Source: Homalodisca vitripennis (Eukaryota > Arthropoda > Insecta > Hemiptera > Cicadellidae). Taken from it: a DNA stretch of 64,000 nt. Under the pieces are notes generated by a model that saw only the letters and a list, made by a program, of their open reading frames with translations, was not told where the DNA came from and did not search any database. Where the stretch lies: NCBI RefSeq assembly GCF_021130785.1, contig NC_060213.1, forward strand, positions 119,913,001 to 119,977,000, read 5' to 3'. Below, one piece after another: positions 1 through 11,185 of this stretch (the stretch's first letter is position 1; each line of letters begins with the position of its first letter). The translations under genes were made by a program, and so were the position numbers.

Positions 1-2440
1 GCGTAGCTCAAAATTTCCACGTCCTTTGTCATATTATTGTGAATGTGAGGGTTTTGATAATCAAACAAGAAAAAAAGTAACGAGATCATATAGTCCAATT
101 TAAACAGGTGAAATTTAGAGGTTCAGCTCATTATATTCTTAGTAACTTAAATCTAAAATTATCCCTTCCCAAAAATATTCCAGTTTGACCTGTCACAATT
201 ATGAGTATACTACGATACTCATTATGTACGATAAAAGAAATTGGCTAAACAATATGGAAATGTTGATTTGATCGCAATACAACAGATGAAAAATATATTA
301 AATTATTCAGTAAATTTCAGGATATGGGTATGAGTTTGAAGATGGATTAAACCAAGGAAAGTTCATCAAACGTTTTCTCTTTCGTAGATTTACGTTCAGA
401 TTTATGGCATCGGTCTATTGAAATAGCTTAGCTAAAAACCTCAAAAAAGATGATTTCAAGCATACAAATCAATATTTATATACAAGATGGAGACGGGAAT
501 ATTGAACGCAATTCTAGATAGACAACCAAATGAACGAAGAAGAAATCTTATTTTAAAATTCTATCTGGAAAAGGCCCCATAATTTTCCTTAACGGAATTT
601 ATCGATCAGTAGTTGAAAAAAACCTTGAATTACTACAGAAGGAACCTGGAAAAATTCAAGATTTCTATTTCACTTTTGACAGAAGAAGGAGCATATTCTG
701 AGAAAGATTATCAACACTACTTATGAGCGTTTTTGGAAACAAATTTAAAAGTGAAAAATCTAGGAAATTATCTCTGATTTGTACAATTAATCCAAGATGT
801 ATTATTTGCTCGCTGATATATTCGAAAACTTCAGAAACATTTGGTCTAAATTGATATACAAAACTTGATCCAGCCACATTATCTAAAACAGCTCCAAGCC
901 TCCGCATGGGTATGCTATGTTAAAATTAACGAAAATAGAATCACAATTGGAATTTAGGTGATTATAATATGTATTTGATGATTGAAAAAGGTATTCGCGG
1001 AGGCCAATTTCTCAATGTGATATAAACGATATTGTTTAAAGCAAATAACAAAATTAAAATTTTTGAAAGATGTTTGAGTAAAGACAAAGCCCGGAAAAAA
1101 CTATCTGTTTGTACGTCGATGCACAAACAACCTTTTATGGGTATCGGCCTCATGCAAAATTTACCATATGGCGATATCAAGATGTAGATGAACCCGAAAA
1201 AACCATATACAACAGCAGAAATTGGCATAGAAACAATTTTAAGAACTCACTGGCGACGAAAGGATTATGGCTATGATTCTTTGAAGTACGATCTAGAATA
1301 TCCAACAAATTTACACGAACATCACAAAGGATTTTACCCTCTTGCATCCCAGAACATTTTTTAAAAACAAAACTTTTGCACCAACTCTACTGGATAAAAA
1401 ACTGAATATACGTATGGTTCATTCGAGAAAAATTTGAAGTTCTATTTGGAACAAGGTTTAATGATTTTGAAACATGTGAATAGAGGTTATTGGCATTATG
1501 ATCAGAAGCCTTTTATGAAAAAGTTACATTAGATTTTAACACAAACATGAGAACCAAAGCCTACAAGTAGACTTCCCGAAAAGGACTTTTTGATAAGCTG
1601 ATGGAAACAACTCAGTTTTTGGAAAAAAGTATGGATAATGTGCGAAATAGATGTGATTATCAAACTATGGAAATGAAGAATTTTCAATGAACAAAAGCTA
1701 AGAAAAAAACAAATTTCAAAATGCATGTTTAACATCTTTGACGACAACTGTATAAGCGAGTTCACATGTACAAACAAAAGGTTAAATTTAAACAAAAACC
1801 GAATCTACATAGGAATTTTCAGTTCGTTGACCTAAATCGAAAATTGTTAATGTATGAGTTTTAATTACGATAAATTAAAGAAGTTTGGACGCCAGATTTT
1901 GAATCTGTGTTTACATGGATACAGACAGTTTTATATTTCCCTAGAATTGAACTACGGGATCCATTTTTAAAAATTATTAAAGAAAAATATAGATGACTTT
2001 TGATACAAGTGATTTATCCCAAAAGATCACGAATGTTTCACTACTAAAAATAAAAGAAGGTAATAGGGAAATTCAAAGATGAGTATAAATAGCGAAGGTT
2101 TTAAGCAAGAATTTTGTGGATTGAGAATCGAAAAAAAATGTACTCGTTACAAATATCTAGAACAAAAATCCAGTAAGATTGTTAAAGGGAATTAAAGAGA
2201 AAGCGTATTTGTAAGATAAAACAATAAATATCGTAAAACTTGAAGAGAATGATTTGTTCGAAGATAAAGAAGAATTTAGGGAGATTGGACACGTAAATCA
2301 AAAAGCTACAAACAAGAGTGTTGTACACCGTTACCAATAAACAAGTTAGCCAACTGAACGCTAAAGATGATAAGAGAATTGGGTCCTAGAAAATAAGATC
2401 GATACAGTACTTATGGCTATAAAAAATGGAAGAGCAAGAA
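1..2440 (+). pseudogene. Decayed Polinton/Maverick family B DNA polymerase
   Basis: Protein-primed family B DNA polymerases replicate the linear genomes of Polintons and related viruses. Conceptual plus-strand translation gives a collinear series of short matches spread over all three frames. They include RFTFRFMAS near 385-415, an LMIEKGIRGG block near 975-1005, EYPTNLHEHHK near 1296-1330, a KDFFKLM-like block near 1580-1610, and the catalytic YMDTDS motif (palm motif C) near 1909-1928. A C-terminal AKDDKR block lies near 2362. The order and spacing fit the family, and the match starts at the window edge, so the N-terminus probably lies outside. Frames change every 30-150 bases and several in-frame stops are present, so no intact protein is made as read. 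Many breaks are single extra bases and some may be sequencing errors. The integrase downstream supports a Polinton rather than an isolated viral polymerase. Confidence 0.75.
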
Positions 2441-2779
2441 ATCTGGATATATTAGATGGAGTTACTCAATAAACTTGGAAAACCTTTGACATGTAAAATG
2501 GAAGATGATTTGATTCACAGCCCACAAATGCAAGAAAAAAAACGAAAAATATAGATTTTCTAAGAAATCGTTCCAAACTCAAAAACGGGTTTGTATATAG
2601 TAATTGCTGCAAAAATGGTTCCAAATGTAAGGACAAATAAGAGTCAATTTATAAAGAATCCCATGGAAAAAACAAGTAAAAGAAAGAATTAAAGAATAAA
2701 GAAGAAATAGAGATTGAAGCTAGAGAAAATTCAGATGCACCAAGTACGAAAGAAAAGTCTTTAAAAAGTGTAAAAATTA

Positions 2780-3420
2780 TAACACTAGTGAATTGGACGA
2801 TTTATGGGCAAGCAGATTTAGTTATAATGTCTAATTATTCCGGATCAAAATGATGGAGTTCCAATTATATGTTAAATGTTATTTGATTTACTGTCTCTCA
2901 AAAATATGCTGGTTGTCAAGAGGCTATCAAAAGAAAAAACGGCAAGGATGTTTCAAAAGCTTTCGTAAGAATATAGTAAAATAAGACGCGATAAAAAATC
3001 AGGCATATAACCTCCAAATTTTATACTATCATACAGATAAGGGATTAGATGTTCAAAAATAAAGAATTTAACGCGCATGTTTTGTAGGAAATTAAAACAT
3101 TAAGATTTATCAATACTGAAAACGAAGGAGGAATCAAGTCATTCGTAGAGAGATATTAACAGAACTCAAAACCGAAATGGATTGAAAGTTATTTTTGAGA
3201 TTAATAAAACTTTAAATGGATCGATATTCTTCAATAAAATAGTCATACAAAATTACAATGATACGGTTTCACCTAGCACAATCAAAATGAAGCCCCAAAG
3301 TACGTAGATTAAGGATGCAGAAAAAGGTAGTTGTTTTTAAGAGACCTGTTTTCAAAGTATGTTTTCCACCTGAAAATTCACACGAAAACTAATTTAAAGT
3401 CGGATGATCATGTGAAGAAT
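2780..3420 (+). pseudogene. Decayed Polinton retroviral-type integrase
   Basis: Polinton integrases are DDE enzymes that insert the excised element. Three acidic blocks appear in the expected order in broken plus-strand frames: QADL near 2808-2822, HTDKG near 3029-3043, and a block ending in an acidic FVE near 3115-3150. A typical downstream block, NYNDTVSPSTIKMKP, reads in one frame near 3252-3296. Single-base shifts and stops separate the blocks. It lies about 350 bases downstream of the polymerase remnant on the same strand. The pairing of polymerase B and integrase is the defining Polinton/Maverick gene pair. I see no capsid or ATPase gene in the window. The remainder may lie to the left of position 1 or be unrecognisable. 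Confidence 0.65.
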
Positions 3421-4599
3421 TGTTAGTAAAAAAACAAACTTTTTCGAACAAATATAAAGAAACAATTGGTCAAGAGAAAATCTTATGTGATTTATCAAAT
3501 TTAATACACCACACAGATCCTTGTAACATTATAGTATAAAAGCATTTAAATAATGAAGAAATAAGTGGAAGTATTTTATCGAATATGAGTTTGAGAAAAT
3601 GTCAAAGCTTTTAATTTTTTCTATATCAATGGAGGCGTGAAAAGAAATGTACAAAGTGTCAAGTGAATTTAAAGATTTATACAAAGTTTTATCATGATAA
3701 GACTAGAAAAGACGGATTATACTTGTTATTGGTAAGTGGATTTAGTAATAAAAAAATATGAAAGAGTAGAATTATACGATAAAATGGAAAAATTAACTTC
3801 TAGAAGAGAAAGAACATGTTTGGTATTTTGTTAAAGAAATTAAGGATATTTTCCAAATTTTGTTGATTGGCATTAAAGTAAAGATAAAAAGAAGGGCTTT
3901 TTGTAGAGATTGTGCTCAGAAGAATTTTCCGATATGAAAGTCAAAATAAACCGACTCATTGCTGAATGTGGTGAAGAACTCTTCAATGGTTACCATAGTC
4001 TTAAAAGACATATTAACAAAACAAAATATCAATAATTCGAATGTTTTTTGAGTAAATATTTAGAAACATTTTTCAACGTGCAATTTAGATATTCTATAAA
4101 TCCCCCCAGTCGAGATTCTGCCATATTTGTAGTAATAATGATTTCCGTTTGTATAAACATATTCAAAGATTCTTTTTCATTTGGGTTTATACAGAATTGA
4201 TAGAAATTTGGCTTCGTCATCAATGAAACCAAAATCTCTAAATTTCAGGATAATATTTATTTTTAGGACTGTTTTAATCAGTTTGGTAATTTCTCGTTTC
4301 TGAGCTCTGATAACGTAATAAGAGATGGCCCATTCCCACATGTGATTCCTTCTTAATTTAACAAAAAAAACATCGGGTGTTTGTTATTCTTATCAAAAAT
4401 CTGTTACAAAACCAAGGTCTGGTTTCATTAAAGTCAACTTTTTAACACTTTGTTTTGCGATTAATTTCCATTTTGATTTCCATCCTTTTAATTTGCGCAA
4501 GTTGTTTAACCTTCAGTCCCTCCTAAAATATTTAATCTTGTTTTCGAAGTTTGTGACTCACCTACAATTTACGAATACTTGTGCAAAACTTCTTTTTGT
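3421..4599. other. Unassigned segment between integrase and BRO-N remnants
   Basis: No intact gene is visible. Near 3640-3720 a plus-strand frame carries a C-x2-C motif followed by a KDGL motif, as in several small zinc-binding viral or phage proteins. This is too weak to name. A 67-codon minus-strand frame (4029-4232) resembles nothing I recognise. The segment probably belongs to the same decayed Polinton because its neighbours on both sides are viral-type genes. Confidence 0.35.
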
Positions 4600-5310
4600 A
4601 ACCCCACTTTTTAAAAACAATTTCGACCCCCCAATTCTGGCTTATGAGATCTCAAATTAAGATTATTAAACCAGATTCAATAACGAAAAATAGTATGTTT
4701 TTGAATATGTTCTCGGTGTCTATGGGATAGGATCCTGTAATTTCTTATACATTCAAACGTTGTGTGTATTTATCGTCCTTTATCGACATTATTCTATGAT
4801 AGATTGCCTCGTGTTTTTCATAATTCTAAAATTTCTGCAACATCTTTTGCTTTTGACCAAATTTCGTTATTTTCGTCATACAATCGTAAAAAATTTTCCT
4901 GTATTATTGGAATTTGAGTTGAATATTGAGTAGGTCTACAACTGACTCCATTTAAGGATAGATAAGAAATTTAACTAGTAAATTTTAATTTTTTTTTGAG
5001 AATATATGCCTGGTTTCATTGATGAAAATAGTGTCTGGATGTAATTTTTGTAAGGAGTTCGCGATTCGAATACCCTTGTCAGAAATCAATGTTTTCAAAG
5101 CTTAGCTTTGTTTTTTGTATTTTTCTTTCACATGACTCTATTAGTTCGCTTGTCTCGTATTTTTAAATTCCCAATATTTCTGCTAAACATCTTTAGCCTT
5201 AAACCAAATTTCATTATTTTCGTCAAACAATCGTGCAAATGTCTTTATTATTGAATGTAAGTTGGATTTATTGAGTTGATCACACAACAGACTCCCTTTA
5301 GATTAGAAAA
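4600..5310 (-). pseudogene. Two tandem BRO-N-like segments, broken
   Basis: BRO-N domains are DNA-binding domains common in large DNA viruses, some mobile elements and prophages. Minus-strand translation shows the core twice. Near 5190-5225 it reads ENNEIWFKAKDV, followed by KNTRQA and HVKEKYKK. Near 4830-4880 it reads ENNEIWSKAKDVAEILE, followed by KNTRQS. A TIFINE block, typical of the domain's C-terminal half, lies near 5010-5035 and belongs to the upstream copy. The nucleotide sequences of the two units align at a period of about 346 bases (for example 4928-4957 with 5274-5302), so this is a tandem duplication of one domain. Frameshifts and stops break both. It lies opposite in strand to the Polinton polymerase and integrase. 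Origin as a Polinton accessory gene is likely but not proven. Confidence 0.6.
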
Positions 5311-6706
5311 AAACTTTACAAAGCTATTATTTGAGTGAGTACAAGGTTGTGAAAAACAGGCCTGTGTTTTCTTGAAAGTTTGAAAGGGTAAGCTATTTTT
5401 TTTCTCAAAAAAAAATTAGCTTACCCCATGATTCATGTCCGTTGATCTCAAACAAACTCTTAAGTAAATTGTAGTTTTACTCTCATTTTGTCAATAAATA
5501 TTACTCATTCAGAGTCGTGAAACAGTGAATTAGGACGATTTTTTTGACTTCTTTTCATATTTTCTTCTAATTGGAACTATAGTCTATTTTCTTCGGTTTT
5601 TCACTAATTTTTGATCCCTAAGCCACATTTGGAAAGGAAAGTGTACAAAATTTCCGATTCTTTGTGAAGATTGTTCCGGTATTGATTTTCACAACTAGGT
5701 TCAACGAGATTACAATTTGTACTTCATAATTACATCAAACGGTCTAAATTTTGGCGTTTTATTAATCCTCAAAAATTTACCTGATTTGGCTCAATAGTTT
5801 CTTGAATACAAACCCTAATTAAAATCTACTATTAATTGCTGAGATAACATTATTCTTACTGGTGATTTTATTTGAATTTTTATTAGAGAGGATAATTTTT
5901 TTTGCATTTCAAACTTGTTTTCGTTTCAAAGTTTAAAGATTTATCTGATTGTTTGAATGTTTTCAGAAAATTTTTAAGGAATTTTTTTAATTTCGATTCG
6001 AAAGTGTAATATCCTTTGTTTAAACCCATAATATTTTGTTATGTTACTTCTCGCTAAAATCCTATACAATAAGGAGGAAATTTCACTAATATTTATTACA
6101 GTCGTAAATGGTTTGTAGACGAAGTTGGAAGGTAATATTGTGACCTGTATTCCGTAGTTTTGTTTTAATGATTGGTGTTTTGTTATAGTTTTTTTATTAA
6201 GTGCATGTCTTCTAGTGCTTTAGTTGAAGTTGACATAACTACACATTGTAGGTTGTGATTCCTGACTCAAGGCGTTGCCACAACGCTTTTAGTTAGATAT
6301 TTGTTTATTTTAACCTCAGTTTGTTACTTATGTATTAGGGTTAGTTCTTTACCTGGAAGAAGAGATCAGATTTGCCAGATCTCGAAAACGTAGGTGTTAC
6401 TGGTTTCTTGTTTCACTTTAAACGGATGGCCAACATGTCCGGAAAAATCCTGTTTCCTTCACACTGATAATAAGACAAAATAAAATACATTTTTGTTCAA
6501 ATATTTTATTATTATTTGGTAAAGAATCCATTATTATTCCAAACGTTGTTATATTTAAAAACTAAATCCTGTACAATAAGGTTGTCGTTATTACGTTGTT
6601 GCGGCAAAAACGAGAAGTGTTTCGTTTGGTAGGAAATTCAAAACAATGCGCTAACAACAGACATAATTTAACGTTGAGATGCAAGGATTTAAAGAAGATT
6701 TATTTC
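5311..6706. other. AT-rich segment without recognisable gene
   Basis: No open frame here is convincing. It may be the rest of the Polinton. Near 6353-6390 a short stem-loop (GAGATC/GATCTC arms) sits between CTGGAAGA and GAAA, discussed in the findings as a possible degenerate hammerhead-like core. Confidence 0.4.
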
Positions 6707-6804
6707 CCCACCCCCCCCCCCCCCCACCCCCCCCCCCCCCCACCCCCCCCCCCCCCCACCCCCCCCCCCCCCCACCCCCCCCCCCCCCCACCCCCCCCCC
6801 CCCC
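6707..6804. repeat. C-rich array of about 13-17 bp C-runs punctuated by A
   Basis: About 98 bases consist of runs of roughly 13-16 C separated by single A residues, seven runs in all. The minus strand is therefore a chain of long G-runs with strong G-quadruplex potential. A proline/histidine frame through it (6596-6838) is a by-product of the repeat, not a gene. Run lengths in such tracts are unreliable in any sequencing technology. Confidence 0.9.
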
Positions 6805-7276
6805 ATTAACTAACATCAGAAAACCGTTTTTTGAGTAACTTAATCAGTTTTAGTTTGGATCTGCGTACTTGCCGTCCCCCCAAAAATTACTTCGACTGTG
6901 TGTGGTTACGTTTTTGGATCAACGTACTTCATAACAGTAACAATTAAAACTCTAAAAAATGTTTTAGGATTTTTTTGAATAAAACAATAAAAAATACTGA
7001 AACACTCTAAAAAGTTTTCGGGTTGGCGATTAATTATATATAAAATGAGAAATAATCTCATAAATTTATGACTAAATAATAAGGTGGAGGAAAAAAGTGT
7101 TTAGAAATTACTTTTGTTCAAGGATGTAACAGCAATATATAGCCGCTAGTACAGGCAGGGTCCCCAATTATTACTGCCAAGAAACTGTTTCGTCATACAA
7201 GCAATACTGTATAATTGTTGCCTTTATAATTACGATTTACCATCAATACTACGGGACTCTAACCACCCACATTACT

Positions 7277-7560
7277 GTCCGGTCCATAACATAAAAAAAT
7301 TATAAGTAATTAAATGCGCTTATAATACACCTTATCGCTATTTTTGTAGTACACTGTATAACACTGTACTTTACCTGCAAGAACTGTCCATTATACATAA
7401 ATTATAATTAATGCACTTATAATAACCACTTTATCGCCAGTAGTAACACTCTAGTATAAATAAACTTTACCTGCAAGAAACTGGTCCATTATTCATACCT
7501 TTAATAAAACTCTTTGCGCTTATAATACGTTTATCGCTCGGTAGTTAAACTCTCTTATTC
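7277..7560. repeat. Tandem repeat, about three ~100 bp units
   Basis: Units start near 7277, 7384 and 7481. Each carries a version of CTGTCCATTAT, then a GCGCTTATAATAC segment, then TTATCGC. The first two close with ACTTTACCTGCAAGAA before the next unit begins. The copies differ by many small indels. A more degenerate copy may precede at 7150-7276. No coding signal is visible. Confidence 0.7.
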
Positions 7561-8683
7561 CTCTAAACGGGATGGATTATTATTACCTACTTCCGTACGA
7601 ATTATTGGCAGTTTGCCACCACGACAATGTTCCGCTTGGCGGGCCTCCTCCACATAAAGCTCCCCAATATTGTCCTAATCTGGGACAATCCCCGGTTGTA
7701 TGCGTCGTTTCCAGACTTTACAACTACATTTTCAAGTGAGCCACGGTACCATTATTCCTCGGGAAGTTTCAGAATGGAAAACCTTATTCAGGTATGTTTA
7801 AAGATTAACATGTTTTTGGTTTAGTTTTTTATTGAAGTGTTTAATTAAGAGAACACACAATGGTTTTTTCTCCTTATTAGTAGTATCTAACAAATGTTAA
7901 ATTCACTTATGAATTTCAAAAATTAACGCAACACATAAAAATTAAATACCAACGAGCAAATTTTCTATCAACTACTAACATTTTTTCCAGTCTAAGGAAT
8001 GACGTGCACATACTGAAATACTCATTCCCATCAGTTAAGAAGTAGTTTACTGCTAAAATATCATCCACTCTAACAATAAATAAAAATTGTGTGTCGTAAT
8101 AAAAAGTGTATTTTTATTCCTTTATATTGTTTGTTGTTTTAAGTACAATTAGAGAAGAAAAATTAATTTTTTATTAGGATAAAAACTTGTATTTTTAAAT
8201 TACTAAAAACACATCTTTTTTAACAAATATTTCAAAATTTAAAAAAGGTTTTGACGGAAGGAAATTGATTTTAAAGCGTTTCAATTATTTTGGATTTTAA
8301 TAATTTTATTCTTAAACGAAATTGAAATTGAACTTTAAATATACCATAAAAACCATTGTGTTATTGAAGAAGGAAACAGGACATTATTGCAATTGTGTGC
8401 CGTTGAACCGAGCCATTTTAATTTTTGTCTGTAACAAAACCCCTCAGAGCGATAACTTCTTTATGAGAAGGTTCTAGTGACATTTGGTAGAATCAACGGT
8501 CATCTTAGGGCAATAAAGAACTCTCTCATATTAGAGTCCAAAACAGTAAATGGACTCTAGTCTGTTACGTTCCTGTCGGTATCTAACCAACCCAATGTAC
8601 TACTAACATTTATTGTAAAACTCTATACAATTCCACTGATAAATTACTCCCGGTATTTTTTCCCTCTGCCATTGCTTTATCAG
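7561..8683. other. Unique AT-rich segment before duplication copy A
   Basis: I see no gene, RNA or repeat structure here. The 65-codon frame at 7627-7824 shows no recognisable domain. Confidence 0.4.
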
Positions 8684-9299
8684 CCCTGTGACAGGCACTA
8701 GGTACAGTAAATGTGTGTTAAATCAGTCATAGGTTAACTTGGTGCTTCCATACCAAACGCAACACATCGTGTCCACAACCTGACGTGCTTCGAGAGACTA
8801 CCCCCCCCCTTGCTCGAGGAACACCATACTGAGGTGTTCAGGTGTGCAATTTGAACAACACATGTTCTGATTAGCCCGGCTGGTTTGTGAGGAGGAACAT
8901 GGCATCGGAAAAGAAACTCGTGGATCGTTGACTGACCCTGCTGCAGGAACGGTTGATTGTGAGAAGGCTCATGGAAGTGAAAAACAATCCCTGTACCACT
9001 AATTGAGCCTGACAATGTAACAACGCACATTTCTTACAGGCTTTGGTTTAATTTTTCTATGCAAGTGGAGTCCAGGTGGTAGGTTATGTAATGAGCTTTA
9101 ACGATGATAATGGCAATGGTAATTAAACTTTAAATCAGTCATCGTAAGAAAATACTAATCTTAAATAGTAGTTGATTCTAGAAATGGTGACGTATTGATG
9201 TTCAAACCATGGAATATGCAGACTTCTAAAACTGGGTAGCGAGGCAGCGCACATCGACTTTTTTCACGATTCAAAATACACCCTGAAAAACAAATTAAT

Positions 9300-9664
9300 A
9301 AATGTAAACACCTAACACATGCTTAAACAGATCCACTTACAGTAACTAACAGCTACGATTGTATTAATTATTGATAGTATATTGTTGAGTTTCTAAATTT
9401 TATTAATGTTATAGCATTGGTCAACTATTTATTTATCGTTGCTGTTACTGTATTGTTATTATTCCTTGTTATTTATTGTTGTTTTTGTTATTTATATTTA
9501 TAGTATATCACTCTGTTATTGCCTATGTTGTTCAAGTTAGAGCTTACATAAGACTGTGTATATTGATTATGATTTGTCATCTTGATTGCTAAGTACTTGA
9601 TTTGTTGAATTACTTTTGTAAAAATGGTGGAACCGTTGAAATAAATAAATAAATAAATAAATTT
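9300..9664 (+). mobile_element. Probable LINE 3' end with (AAAT)n tail
   Basis: An AT-rich stretch ends in AATGGTGGAACCGTTGAAAT followed by five or six AAAT repeats (9640-9664). Short tandem tails directly after a 3' UTR are typical of several insect non-LTR retrotransposon clades. It lies inside the ~830 bp block present in copy A and absent from copy B, consistent with insertion after duplication. No coding part is retained. Confidence 0.4.
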
Positions 9665-9744
9665 TAGGAGATTTTTTTGGTTTAAAAAGTCAAAAGAGTA
9701 CAATTACTTAAAAAGATAATCAATGCTATATATTTATTATTAAT

Positions 9745-9800
9745 TTATATATATATATATATATACTATATATTATATATATATATATATAGTATATATT
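9745..9800. repeat. (TA)n microsatellite
   Basis: Alternating TA runs with a few interruptions lie within the block specific to copy A. Confidence 0.85.
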
Positions 9801-10942
9801 AATATTTATTTGATTTCACTTTAAATTAAACAAATCTTGTATTAAGCTTTTACTCAGCTGATAATTAATTTGAAATGTTAAATATTTATATTATTCAAAT
9901 TGTTGCTTCACACCTGACGATGACATCCTTTGATACTGAAAGGCCTCGAGTATAAAAATTTAATTATTGTAGAATTGTGACTTTTCGTTCGTCAATTATT
10001 ACAAAGTAAGTGTATTTCAATAAAAAGAGCTCCTCCTTCAATAAAATGCTATATATAATATCCCTTAATAGTAAATATAAAATAATTATTCAAACGAATT
10101 ATAAAATATATAGTAAGCAAATTATACTAACTGCAAGTCCGACTTTTGATATATTATAGTGTTTGTCTTACGAAGGTAAATTACTGCTAACACATTTAAC
10201 CCGCAATGTTTATAAGAAAACAGTTTTAAGTCATGAACATAAATTTTTTAGTCAGAGATGCCATCTCGTCCAAACAAGAAAGTATTAACTTGTTTTTGTA
10301 GCAGTCCTGGGGATTAAAGTGCCATAATTTATTAGATCTGGAGTTGTAGTCGGTCGGAGGGTGGAGAATTAACGACGACTAATTTAATGCCAACACAAAC
10401 AGGGACTTTATCTCGTACATGTATCTTCTTTTGTTCAGCCTGTACGGTTTTTACTTTATGTCATGAAGATTAACCTTTTTAAGCATCACATCTCAGACAG
10501 ATTTATCATCAGATAAATTATAATATAAATACTTGACCTCAGAAAATTACTCTTCAAAATAAAGAAATGACCATTAAAAACATTGTGAGGTTTGCTCGGG
10601 ATTATCGTTTTTATTTCCCTTGCCCTGATAGATCGTCTGAAGTTTTAACTCCAGGGTTCGGAGTATTGCGTTGTAATTTCACTTTACCACTCACTTTCAC
10701 TCTATACACTGATAGAAAAGAAAATGATTTTTAATGTCAAAGGAAAATGAATTGAAAAACCTCAGGTTGTTATTCCTGAGTGGACTCAATAATTGTCCTC
10801 TTCAATGGAACGATGCCATATTTTCTATATTTTATTTCTTATTTTCTACGTAAATAATTATTAATTAGCCCCATAAATATGTCTTGTGTGAAATTTATCG
10901 TTTAAACAAAATTAAATACCAACAAGGGTACTTCCAGCAATT

Positions 10943-11185
10943 ATGTGGCCGTGAGAGAATAACACACGTCGATATCGGGGCTCTAGCAGTCTAGGGTCGT
11001 CGGACTTTAGGCCGCAGGTTCAAATATTGACTATGACCGTTACAGTTCTGTCGATCTTGACTGTACCGACTCTCCCCTTACAACCGTTCTATAAGCTCCC
11101 CCCCTCACAGGCCAGTGGCCCATGAGGATGAGCGAAAAAAGGCTTAAAAGAGGATCAGAATCTCCTATTTTAATAAATAAATACT
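10943..11185 (+). mobile_element. tRNA-like SINE (copy A)
   Basis: The head begins near TTATGTGGCCGTGAGAG. It contains a tRNA-like stretch with CTCTAGCAGTCTAGGG, CGGACTTTAGGCC and a B-box-like GGTTCAAAT near 11030. The body is tRNA-unrelated and the 3' end is a short AATAAATAAATAC tail. This is the architecture of a tRNA-derived SINE transcribed by RNA polymerase III. The corresponding copy at 29019-29256 sits at the same place in copy B, so insertion predates the duplication. The anticodon arm is not clear enough to name the parent tRNA. Confidence 0.65.

Noticed and set aside
6596..6838. Proline/histidine-rich 80-codon frame
   Set aside because: It is the translation of the C-run array and has no other support.
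8734..9030. 98-codon minus-strand frame
   Set aside because: It lies in duplication copy A, but the matching part of copy B is shortened and does not keep the frame.
10980..11060. Functional tRNA gene
   Set aside because: The B-box and A-box-like stretches do not fold into a full cloverleaf, and the unit continues into a SINE body and tail.
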